Assembly (NCBI RefSeq): GCF_964199755.1
Contig: NC_133930.1
Location: 34,956,652-35,020,651 of the forward strand
Length of the DNA stretch: 64,000 nucleotides
Source: Larus michahellis
Lineage: Eukaryota > Chordata > Aves > Charadriiformes > Laridae
Direction: 5' to 3'
The first letter of the stretch is position 1. Each line of letters starts with the position of its first letter. The notes under the pieces are model-generated. The model was not told where the DNA came from. It worked only from the letters and a program-made list of their open reading frames with translations, and did no database searches. The translations under genes and the position numbers were made by a program. Below are positions 14,602 to 24,248 of this stretch, piece by piece.

Positions 14602-14625
14602 ATTTCTAATTTATAAATTAGAAAT
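14602..14625. repeat. 24-bp perfect palindrome
   Basis: The 12-bp arm ATTTCTAATTTA is followed at once by its exact reverse complement, with no spacer. Each arm carries a CTAATT homeodomain-type site, and the centre TTTATAAA is MEF2/TATA-like. Confidence 0.9.
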
Positions 14626-15939
14626 ATGATGCAAAATAGAATGCACAGCTAAAACATCATTTGATTTTCACCCATACTTAATAGTCAAGCATTTTTAAAC
14701 CCTCTTTCTAAAGTGTGCATGAAATACGCACTTGTGACAGTGAACACACATTACCTGTATTTTACAGATTACCGTTCGGGATAAAATACTGCATGCAGTG
14801 AAAGTATTGATTTTCTTTTCCCTTTGGAAGCAATGCCAGCTTACTGAAAGCTATCCTTAGGGAAACTTTTATTAAACTTAAGACATGCTGCTTAAGAAAA
14901 CCAAGCCTTTGAACATGCAATACTAAGGAAATCTGCTACACAAATATTTCATAGTGCCTATGTCTAAACATCTGTCAGCCACTTTAACAGCTCTTTACAA
15001 TAATGTACACGCTTACAATAAAAAAGTCTGATTAAAGATCTAAACACGAATCTAAACATACTACTACACAGTATAACTCCCAGCGAAAAAGTAGGTTCAC
15101 AAACCAGCTTTTTATCATTTACTTTCCTCCTCTGTTCTTTTTTAAAGTAACATGAATGTTCATACCGCAGTAGTTCAACAAGTAGCAAAGACAGAAAAAG
15201 TCTCCTTCCCTGCATTCAGAAAGTACAGAAGCAATCACAAGTAGCAAACATAATTTAAATTAAATACTCCCTGCAGGTATGACACCCTCACTGAAGGCAC
15301 GTATCAACATCCACCTTTGGAAAGATAATGAAGTCCGTGCAAAGCAGTGTAGGAAGGCAGTTATAATCAGAAAGCTGCCTTCTGTCCAGGCACTGGGACG
15401 TGCTATTCACTGGTGCTCCCCAGACCCACCGCCCAAGAATAAAGTGCCTATTGTCTCAGCACTGTACTAATTCTGAAAAAGCAGCCCATGCAGTAAGCAT
15501 AATAATTATCCGGACAAACAAGCAAAGGCAATCAATGAAGGAATGAAAAGGGTAAAAATACACGACCAGACAAAGCAACCCAAGAATGAAATTAATATTC
15601 ATAATGGAATGCTAGCCAGCAGAAGGTCCCTTTCATGGCATGGCTATTGCATACAAGAGACCATTGTCCACACGCAACAAAATCAGTATATGGAGAAAAC
15701 TTCACGTGGCTCTGCTGAGGAGAAAAGCTTTTCGTTCCCAACACACTTGCTCCTGGTCCCAATGTTTTGAAATAAAGTTTTGGGCTCCTTTGCCCAGCAA
15801 CATTAAAAAAGTTGTCTCCCAGGGTCCACCCTTCCCTGAGCTCTGTAAGCTTTTTTTTTTTTTCCCACCTCCCCGCTTTCATTTGCAGCTGTATAAATAT
15901 GAACAAAAAAGCCATGCTCGTACAAACAAAGAAAAAATG
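14626..15939. other. Intergenic, no gene recognised
   Basis: Overlapping frames of 101-107 codons on opposite strands at 15.6-15.9 kb lack motifs or splice signals and look like chance. Confidence 0.6.
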
Positions 15940-16262
15940 GACTGAATATGCATATCCTCATTAACTAAATTTAATTATGACAAGCGGCATATTAATCAGT
16001 AGTTGCTCCAGTTACTGCATTCATTGGAAGGGAGGAGGACTCCAAATTAAGGGGAAGCGTGGGGGACAATTGCATACTGATTAGGAGGCTGCTCACAACA
16101 TGATACAATACACTTTCTAAATAATTATTCAGAGGAAACAGAATAAAGAGGCAGATTGCTCTATTTTTAAGACCAACTCAAGAACAATTAGCCAAGAGCA
16201 TGATGACAAGGCTGCTTGCTTTTTTCCCGTGACTGCTTCCACCTCCACATTCTCACACCAAC
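15940..16262. promoter_or_regulatory. Candidate conserved non-coding element
   Basis: This is a non-repetitive stretch with the palindrome ATATGCATAT (15,946-15,955), TTTAATTA (15,971-15,977) and several further TAAT cores. The call rests on motif texture only and needs alignment to other vertebrates. Confidence 0.25.
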
Positions 16263-16300
16263 TAGCTTGGCAAGCACTGCAAAATTTGCATTTCACAGGG

Positions 16301-16372
16301 GAGAGAAACAAAAAAAAAAAAAAAAAAAGACGACAGAGACAGAGGAAGAAGAAGAAAAAGGAGAAAGAAAAA
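16301..16372 (+). repeat. A19 run and long purine-rich tract
   Basis: A run of 19 A (16,310-16,328) leads into a GA-rich tract with only three interruptions by C. The open frames here are artefacts of this composition. Confidence 0.85.
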
Positions 16373-16550
16373 CCCCACGCTGTCCTTGCTACTGTTTTAA
16401 AAAGATGGCCCATGCCACTACAACAGCGGAGAAACCCTATCTATCTGAGCATGGTGTTTAGGAGCTCCACGGAGCCACTGAGACGGAGCTGGAAACTTTG
16501 CATGCTCTGAACTTTGCAGCACGTGCACTGCAACAGTGAAGGAGGAGTTC

Positions 16551-16580
16551 AGAAAGGGGAAAAGGAAGGAAAAAAAAAAG
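16551..16580 (+). repeat. Pure purine tract, 30 bp
   Basis: Thirty consecutive purines, mostly A with G pairs. Confidence 0.85.
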
Positions 16581-16879
16581 CTTCCAGGGAGTGGGGAAAG
16601 AAAAAAAGTTATCACACCAACTTACCATCCACCAGGTCCTGGCTGACATGTCATAGCAAAGCTGCCATTTTATGGAGCTGTCGGATGCTTTCCCTGCCAT
16701 TACGCTGTCAGCAACCTTCATCAGATGCAGCTCAATGGAAGATAAGACACCTAATCAAGAAAACATCAGCAGTGGCTTGCTGGGCTACATGTAGGCCAAT
16801 CCTTATCACACTGCATCATGGGAAAAGCTCCTTTATTAGCAAGAACTCCAACCTCACTGATATAAAGACAAGGATCAGG

Positions 16880-16920
16880 TTTTTTCCCCTTTTTTTTCTT
16901 TTTTTTTTTTTTTCCTTTTT
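16880..16920 (+). repeat. Pure pyrimidine tract, 41 bp, with mirror symmetry
   Basis: Forty-one consecutive T/C bases. A CCCC block is flanked by 7-8 T on each side, giving a mirror repeat of the type that can form intramolecular triplex DNA. Confidence 0.8.
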
Positions 16921-17199
16921 GTCTGAAGGGATTGGTGAAACTAGCCAGCGTTCTCCGTGTATCATGTGTACACCAGTTTAGTATCTCGCAAGTGGGCGGC
17001 TAGCTGCATTGCCGGGCTACGCAGCCTTAAGTTTATTTGCATTCTTCTGGGTTGTGTATTGTTTGACATGGTTCGTGGTCAGCTAAGAAAGGAGGGGAAG
17101 GAAACTGCTGTGAATTAGTATCTCCCCCCAACAAGGGTGGACGGGGTTTCGGAGGGGGGGCACGGTCCCAATGTCAGGAGCACACGTGCGTGTGCAGGG

Positions 17200-17280
17200 G
17201 CACCCACGCACACCCCCACACACGCACCCACGGCCACACACACCCCCACACACCCCCACCCACACCCCCACAGCCACGCC
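17200..17280 (+). repeat. CACACCCC-type C-rich simple repeat
   Basis: Irregular ACAC and CCCCC blocks alternate. The minus strand has at least five G runs of 3-5 with short loops, so it can form a G-quadruplex. Overlapping threonine/proline-rich and glycine/valine-rich frames are composition artefacts. Confidence 0.85.
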
Positions 17281-17558
17281 AGCACTGGCGGACACCCCCG
17301 GGAACACACAGGTAGCAGCTGCAGCTGGGTGCAGCAGGGGTTGCCAAAGGCTACAAACTCCATTCTGGAACTGGACATATGGAAACAGTTTTAACTCTTC
17401 GCAAGCAGCCGTTAAGGAGGAATAGGAAGGCTGGTAAGTCGGCAGGAGGAGCAGGGGAGGGGGTGCCGTTACGATTTCAGTGCCACAGACTTTTCCTCCT
17501 GCCTCTGCGTCCCTTCCCATGGATGCTCACTATCTCCTCTGCTCTGGATGGTCTAGCT

Positions 17559-17584
17559 GGGAAGGGGGAGGCAAGGGGGTGGGG
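17559..17584 (+). other. Potential G-quadruplex, plus strand
   Basis: G runs of 3, 5, 5 and 4 with loops of 2, 6 and 1 bases lie 280 bp from the minus-strand quadruplex candidate in the C-rich repeat. Confidence 0.6.
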
Positions 17585-20120
17585 AACTATCTCAGTCCCT
17601 GCTTCCTCCTGCTCCATAGCTTTGGGTCATCTGCCTGTTGTACCTACCACCAGCAGGGAGAGAAGGCATTCCTCCTCCTGCAAGGTTTTTCCACGCAAGG
17701 CTTTTTCCCCAATGGAAGATTTGTGATTCCCTGAAGGAAGGGCTGGCTTAGAAGAACAAATAATTCTGACTTTATTTTAAGCGGCAGAAAAAAATGAAAA
17801 GTATGTATATAAGCACATAGAGGAAATCAATAAACCCTGGCTCACATTAAAGGGGATAGACAGAAAGAACAGGATTCGCTCGTCCGGGCTGAAGCGATCA
17901 ACATGAGTTTTACCGCTGCGTTGCGGATTCTATGTGTGCTTTAGCTACAAGTCCCCTCTTTAGCAAAAAAACCAGCCACAATTCAGAAACTGTCTTTTTA
18001 AAATTATCACATTAAAATAGCAACTGTAAACAAGCAAGTATTTCACAAGCTTTGAATCTCTCTACTGTTCGTGTTTTCGGTTCATGATCTTCCAAATTTG
18101 CTCTGTATTTTACACTTGAAAAGTCTTTGCAATTGGCAGGCTCCTCACGCCTATTTGCCATGCGCCGTAAGTAAGAATCCAGGACTGCTGCCAGAGGGAG
18201 GTGCCACACTATGGCACACGCGGCCCCCACCAGTTCTTTCCCATGACTGTGTTTGCCTCTCCTTCCACTCTCTCCAACCCTTTTCCCTTCCATGAAGACC
18301 ACCTCCAGAGTTTATCACTGCTGCAGCTGAGAGCCCACCGTAGCTGCCCCCACCGCAGCAGTGCAGCATTGATGGCACTGATGAATGGGGGTACCCAGGC
18401 ATGCACCCCGTTGCTGTGGGATGGGCAGCAGGACTCTCTGGCACGGACCTACCGCCTTCAGCTAACTGTCAGAGCTGGCATGCATGGCCCGTTTAATTAG
18501 GTCCTGAAACAACGACAGCACCTAAAGAAATGACTCTCTGAGCAAGTCCAGAGCTCCGGCAACAGAACAGCCCCGTAGCAACACCAGGTGCATCAAAAGA
18601 TTAAAATTGTTTTCCCTTCTCCATGAGCTTGCTGCCTCAGTTTCTTGTTTTAAATACACTGATGAGGCCAGCATCAAAAAAGCCAGACACTGAATTAGTG
18701 GAGGCTCCGGACCTCCTAGTCGCCTAAATTTATATAACCCTTTTTCTAGAAAAAACTCTGTACAACAGATGAGGATGTTTCCTTCTTTCTCGCTTCAGCT
18801 AGGTCACAGTGATGAATAGGAAACTGAGAAAAATTTGGATTATCGGAAGTTCTGCCTATGGTCAGGTGCTGTGGGATGGCTCAGCACACTTACAGAGCAC
18901 AGGAGGTGCTCACTCCCTCTGGCTCAGTCCCTGGTTTGACATCCTGGTCAAACAGCCTGGCTTTGTGGTAAACGTTATAAGGTATGGAGAGCACCAGCAG
19001 CAGAGTTTTATCCAGTTGTCAGTAGGCAGTGTACAGTCAGATGTCCTAAATGGTCCCAGCCTGAATCCCACTAACTGGCTCCTCATCATGGTGGGACTGC
19101 ACACAGCAGTCAACTGCCGGTGTGAGACAAACCTCGGACAAGAAGGGAACTACTGTTCTCTTTCACACAATAACCCCTAGCCCCAGCTAACAAACTGCAA
19201 GGAAGCCTGTGACTACTGCGAAGAGGTGGATTTTCTGTGGTTTCTCATCCACTGAAGTCTGATCGCAGGTGAAGAGGCCAACTGCTTCAGCCGCTAATCT
19301 GCCTTACCAGGGCAATTCACAAATCCCCAGCAGCACTGTGACGGCTGGGAGTGGGAGCCCACGCTTTAGGTAATCATGAGCCAGTTCGCGGCGCTTAAAA
19401 GAGGATAAAAGTTTTATCGCGCTTATAGCTAGCTGAGAGATCCCAGGATGCTCTCAGACGCCCAGCCCACAGCAGATCCGATCTTGCAGCATCCGCTTCC
19501 ACCAAGCCCCACGCGATCAGTGGAGCCGCTCCATCCCAGAGGAACACAGCTTCCCGAAGCTTCAGGAAGATTATGGTGCATCTCCTGTAGGCACAAACAC
19601 CACATGGATATTCTCTTCTTGCGCAGCCAGGGAAGACAGAGTTAACGATGAGCCCTCCCTTCTGTTGCTGCCTGTTGCCTACTTGCATTAGCTGAGGGCA
19701 GAAGGGGGGTTTCTGGCACCCAGAAGAAGAACCTGCAGGGCTGGTCCGTGTGTGCCTCCTGTATGGAAGTGCAGCTCCCGTGCCTCCTCCTGCCTGCCGG
19801 GAGGTCTGCCTTTCTCCCGGCCATGCCTGTTTCACAGATGGGATTTTTTTAAATGCTGTAACATGTAGGAAGAGATCTCATTTCCTACGCAGCTTGAAGA
19901 CAACAGTCATACACAACACAGGGAGGAATAAGTAATTGGACAAAATTTTTCAGATGACCTTTTTTTTATCCTGTCAGGAAAAGACAAATTTGTGAGGAAA
20001 GTGTATGGTATTGCTCGTTACATAATAGCAATGCATTTCAAGGTTATTCAAACTTCCATTTTGGAAGAAGGTGTGTGGGGGGGGTTAACTGGAATAAATT
20101 AAATTTTTGAAGTGAGTTAG

Positions 20121-20156
20121 ATCTTTCAAGTGAATTTTTCAAGTGAATTTGAATGA
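20121..20156 (+). repeat. 13-bp tandem duplication with TCAAGTG units
   Basis: TTTCAAGTGAATT is repeated at 20,124 and 20,137. Each copy carries TCAAGTG, the core recognised by NKX2-class homeodomains. A related TTTTGAAGTGAG lies just upstream. Confidence 0.6.
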
Positions 20157-20685
20157 ACTATTTGCTCTGTCTGACACCATTTTTTGGGGGGTAAGCATCT
20201 TTTCACACATTTTCAATGGAACAAAAGAAGACATCAAAATCTAAAATTTCATAGAACAAAAATCTGGTTCTTATTTACGTAAGATCAGATGCAAGCAAGC
20301 TCATCCATTTCTAGATACCTGTCTTCATAACACATTAAGAAAATAATTGCCCGCCTGACTTTTCCACAAGGGTTTCAGTTTTTGTCAGGTTTGTTTTCTC
20401 CAGACTGGCTCAGATTTTGACTCTACTCAAGGGGACATTCCCATTTCATATCCAGGAGGGAGCTAATGAAGACCACCACACATAATGAGCCCTCAGGAAT
20501 CAATTAGTTTCTTTCCATAAGGTCCCGACACCTACTAACACAGAGGCTCAAACAAAGAACTCACAGTACGCTGCTCTGGAGGATACGCAGTGCTGGCATA
20601 GCGAGACCCAAACCCGTAATGTAGATTTAAGTAATTACAGAGAACAGGATCAATGTTCGGCTTTTGGGATGATCCTGAAATTTTT

Positions 20686-20735
20686 GCTTTTTGGGGTTTT
20701 TTGTTTGTTCGGTTGGTTGGTTGGGTTTTTTTAAT
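20686..20735 (+). repeat. T/G-rich simple repeat with (GGTT)n
   Basis: TTTGTTTGTT and GGTTGGTTGGTTGGG are embedded in T runs. Confidence 0.7.
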
Positions 20736-21908
20736 CCACTACTAGAGAAGTCCTTAATTGTCTTTAAAAGGAAAATAAAACAACCCAGTGGTTATGAAAA
20801 ACTCCTCCTGTTATGGTAATTCTAGAGCAGCATTTTTTTCTCTGGTGGATAGAGACAGCTTAGTGTCCTGAGGCTATCCACGGCATGCAGAGACCCTTCC
20901 AGTGCTGGCAGTTCCCTTCCCACGACAGTCAACACGCCTGTGGGCAGACACAGATCATGGCTCGTATTTCCTAGGAAACTTTTTATTAAGCCAGCCATTA
21001 GTGGAGCCAAGCCGTTGGTATTAACAGCAGACCACAGCTATAACCACAGACCACGTTCGCCCACTGCCTCCTGCACTTGCACGCAGGCATCGCTGCCGGG
21101 CTGAGGCTGGGAGACCATCCCCAGATCTTTACTCAGGCGTGGGACGTTGCACTGACGCACCAGAGGTTTTTCGGGTAGGTTTGGGAATCCCCTCCAGTGA
21201 TCCCTTTTTTCACCAGGTGCGCATACGGCCCTGCCTCAGCCCTTCATGGGAGCCCAAAAGGACTGCTGGTCTCCAGAGTCTAACAGCTCTCGGGAGACTT
21301 TCACACACTGCCCCGCACCACGTACATTTCCTCTCTCCTCAGCTGTTTTCAGGTAAATATTTTCCGTCCATAGTCATTGGCACCTACAGAACCCATTCGC
21401 ATAAACTTACACAGAGAGGTCCTTTATGGCACCAGGATTTTTCATTTCTGTTAAGGGAGCAGTACGTGGCTTCAGAAGCCTGACAATCCACTGCTTCCCA
21501 CTGAGTTATGTCCCCCGGAAAACAACAATTCGATGATTCCTTCGTAATGTGGCAGTGGTGGTGGTGGGGAATAATTGCTATTAACTTTGCTTAGCCTTTC
21601 TATTTTTCACATTAGTAAAGAGACAAATAAGGCTTTTTAAAATGAAAAAAATTCAGATAATAAAACCATGGCAGCATTTGTCCAAGAAACTTCTTTGCTG
21701 ACAGCTAGAGTGATGAAAGCCAGTGTTCTGGTGAAGTCCTTTACTGGGCATTTTATAGCCAGACATTTCCACCTTAGGACCTTCCTTCTTGTGGATAGAC
21801 ATACTTCCTCTCTTCTGGTGCTCTAGAGTACCCAAGAAGTGGCAGGGTACCTCCAGGAATGTGGAGATCTCCATAGGCAAATCACAAACAGTCCTGGCTA
21901 AGAGGAGC

Positions 21909-21935
21909 CAGCAGCAGCAGCAGCAGCAGCAGCAG
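21909..21935 (+). repeat. (CAG)9 microsatellite
   Basis: Nine uninterrupted CAG units (CTG on the minus strand). No coding context supports a polyglutamine or polyalanine tract. Confidence 0.95.
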
Positions 21936-22080
21936 TGGCTTCACTGAAAGTAATAAAAAAAAGGCTGACATGGGCGCTGACTGGTAGTGTCTTTCCAGTA
22001 TCCCTCCTTTTGCTCCCATCACGAGTGCCTAGTAGTCTTCCAGGCAGAACACAACACTTTTTGGGAGAGGCAGAAAACGG

Positions 22081-22100
22081 CAGGTGGCAGGTGCCACCTG
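22081..22100. promoter_or_regulatory. Palindrome made of three CAGGTG E-boxes
   Basis: CAGGTGGCAGGTGCCACCTG has 9-bp arms and a 2-bp spacer. It contains CAGGTG at 22,081 and 22,088 and CACCTG at 22,095. CAGGTG is the E2-box bound by ZEB and SNAI repressors; binding here is inferred. Confidence 0.5.
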
Positions 22101-22429
22101 GGGGTGGACAAGCTGGCTTCCAAAAGGCCAAAGACCCGGTTCCCAGGCTGGTGACGTTCGGGAAAGAAACTAATGCTAAACCATTGTTTGCAAGTAACTT
22201 TTTGAAGTCATAAATGCTAAGTGGCAACTAGCAAAGCAGATATCGCAAAACGGTTAAGTGAAAACTACTTTCTAAAAGCACACATCAGTCAAACTCAGAG
22301 GCAAATGTAATGGTATGATTTCAATATGTCCACAAAACTGCTGCAGCTTGGGTGTACACTTGTGTGCTATCATAACTTGCAACATGGGCAGGAGACAGCC
22401 AGTGGTGGAGACATGCCCAAAACTGGAGG

Positions 22430-23010
22430 GTTCAATTGTCCATTCTAAATCAGCCCCAGACAATGCTTCATTTGCATTATTGCCATTGAAGTAATTAATG
22501 CACAATAATGGAGCCAAGGCACAATAAATCAAAATGCTAAAATTCTAGCATTCTGTTAAATTTATTTTTAAAAATAGCTTATGAAATTCAATATATGACT
22601 TTTTTTCATTTCTAAAAATCTTCCCCATAGTAAAAGCATTATTCAAAGATGGAGGTGAAGTTACGCTTGCCGCTTTCAAGAAAAAAATTGTTTGATATTT
22701 AAGAATTGCGTGTCTCACACAAGTGTTCTTTATTTGCTAAGTGCCCTGTTTCACGAGGAGGGTGGCCATTAGTGTTTGTAGGATAACACTGCATCCATCT
22801 CATTTGTGGATTGCATTTCATCCCCATGAGCCATGCGAGAATCATGGAAATCTGAATTGTATCCCCTGAGATTCAGTGCTATGAAGCCCAGTAATAAATG
22901 GAAGTCATTATGCTGCTTGTTCACAGTCTCCTTAGAAGAAGGGACAGATTCTTTTCACCGTCTCTTTGAAGGGAGGGGCATACTGATAGGCTTCATCAAA
23001 TACACTGCAC
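22430..23010. promoter_or_regulatory. Candidate conserved non-coding element
   Basis: A repeat-free stretch carrying octamer ATTTGCAT (22,470-22,477), TAATTA (22,492-22,497) and two ACAAT SOX-type cores (22,502 and 22,521) close together. The call rests on texture only. Confidence 0.25.
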
Positions 23011-23206
23011 TTTTGTAATTGGATGTGGAGCAAGCACTTTGCTTGCAGCACCTCTCCAGATCAGGGCCTGCAGAAACAACCTTATCTGCCAGGACCAAAC
23101 CCCCGACTTGGTGCTCACTGTGAGCCGGCAAGAACAGTACAATCCAGAGGTCTCTAGGGAAATCAGTGCCCTTCCCCCAGACTTCACTGCAAATCTGGCC
23201 AAAAGC

Positions 23207-23233
23207 AAAAAAAAAAAAAAAAAAAAAAAAAAA
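23207..23233 (+). repeat. A27 homopolymer
   Basis: Twenty-seven uninterrupted A followed by GAAAGAA. No CR1 or recognised retrocopy precedes it. Confidence 0.9.
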
Positions 23234-23704
23234 GAAAGAACAGACCTGATTGCTCCCCTTTCTTAGGGCATCTTAGGGGTGATGGGGACGCTGCTACCCC
23301 TCAAAGCCAGCACCCGCTTCTAGGGCAGGCATGCGGCTTGTCCTAGTCAGAAACCCTATATGCCACACAAATATCATTTCCCAGCTGGCACAACTGCCAC
23401 TGTTGTCTCAACTAGCTCTATCCCATTTCTTGCACATCTCACAATTTTTAACCAGTTCTTGACTTCGCCAGCATAACGCAGTTTATTACTGGACATATCA
23501 AATGCTATAAAGAAGTCTAGATGGTTTTCCTTTATTTCACATGCCTTGGAAATCAACTATCTGAGTTGGCTAAGAGGCTAAAAGTAGCTAAGAGATCTTC
23601 TTGCTTTGACACATCCCCGTTGCGTTTTAGTTCCGTTTTGCATTCACTTTCACAGCATTAATTGTTCACAATGTATCTTTTTACATTTAGCATAAGTAGT
23701 GGTT

Positions 23705-24248
23705 TGACACTGTCCCACCTTGTGAGACCCCACATGGAGTATTGTGTACAGCTTTGGAGTCCTCAGCACAAGAAGGACATGGACCTGTTGGAACAGGTCC
23801 AGAGGAGGGCCATGAAGATGATCAAAGGGCTGGAGCAACTCTCCTATGAAGATAGGCTGAGAGAGTTGAGGCTGTGCAGCCTGGAGAAGGCTCCAGGGAG
23901 ACCTTATAATGGCCTTCCAGTACCTGAAGGGCGCCTACAGGAAAGATGGGGAGGGACTCTTTATCAGAGAGTGTAGTGATAAGACGAGGGGTAACGGTTT
24001 ACAACTGAAAGAGGGGAGATTTAGATTAGATATGAGGAAGAAATTGTTTACTGTGAGGGTGGTGAGGCACTGGAACATGTTGCCCAGGGAAGTTGCGGAT
24101 GCCCCATCCCTGGAAGCGTTACAGTGCAGGCTGGATGAGGCTTTGAGCAGCCTGGTCTAGTGGGAGGTGTCCCTGCCCATGGCAGGGGGGTTGGAACTAG
24201 ATGATTTTTAAGGTCCCTTCTAACCCAAACCATTCTGTGATTCTATGA
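23705..24248 (+). mobile_element. CR1 LINE, 5'-truncated copy with frameshift
   Basis: The copy covers the C-terminal end of the CR1 reverse-transcriptase ORF and the 3' UTR. The first frame reads [19 protein letters not shown] and then [20 protein letters not shown]. After LEKA, at about 23,890, the frame is lost, and it resumes in another frame with [18 protein letters not shown] and PREVADAPSLEAL, ending at SLV. Comparison with the usual CR1 sequence suggests a small deletion at the frame break. The 3' end has the CR1 hallmarks GGTTGGAACTAGATGAT and CCATTCTG, closing with octamer units ATTCTGTG and ATTCTATG at 24,232-24,247. There is no poly-A tail, as expected for CR1. It is an inactive fragment; the 5' edge is approximate. 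Confidence 0.95.

Larger units (their letters stand above)
17585..21908. other. Intergenic, mixed GC content, no gene recognised
   Basis: This is GC-richer than the flanks. A small cluster of CpGs lies at 17,876-17,926. Open frames of 114-146 codons (for example 18,809-19,180 plus and 19,395-19,835 minus) show no recognisable domain. No exon with both a good acceptor and a good donor was found. Confidence 0.55.

Noticed and set aside
17083..17520. 145-codon glycine/valine/cysteine-rich minus-strand frame and plus-strand His/Thr/Pro-rich frames.
   Set aside because: They are products of the CACACCCC simple repeat, which is open in several frames on both strands.
17872..17892. GCTCGTCCGGG matches the core of a retroviral tRNA-Pro primer-binding site, with a TATATAAG and an AATAAA just upstream.
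   Set aside because: The TATA-to-AATAAA spacing is wrong for an LTR, no TG...CA boundaries or second LTR were found and no retroviral coding follows. An 11-base match is not surprising in 64 kb.
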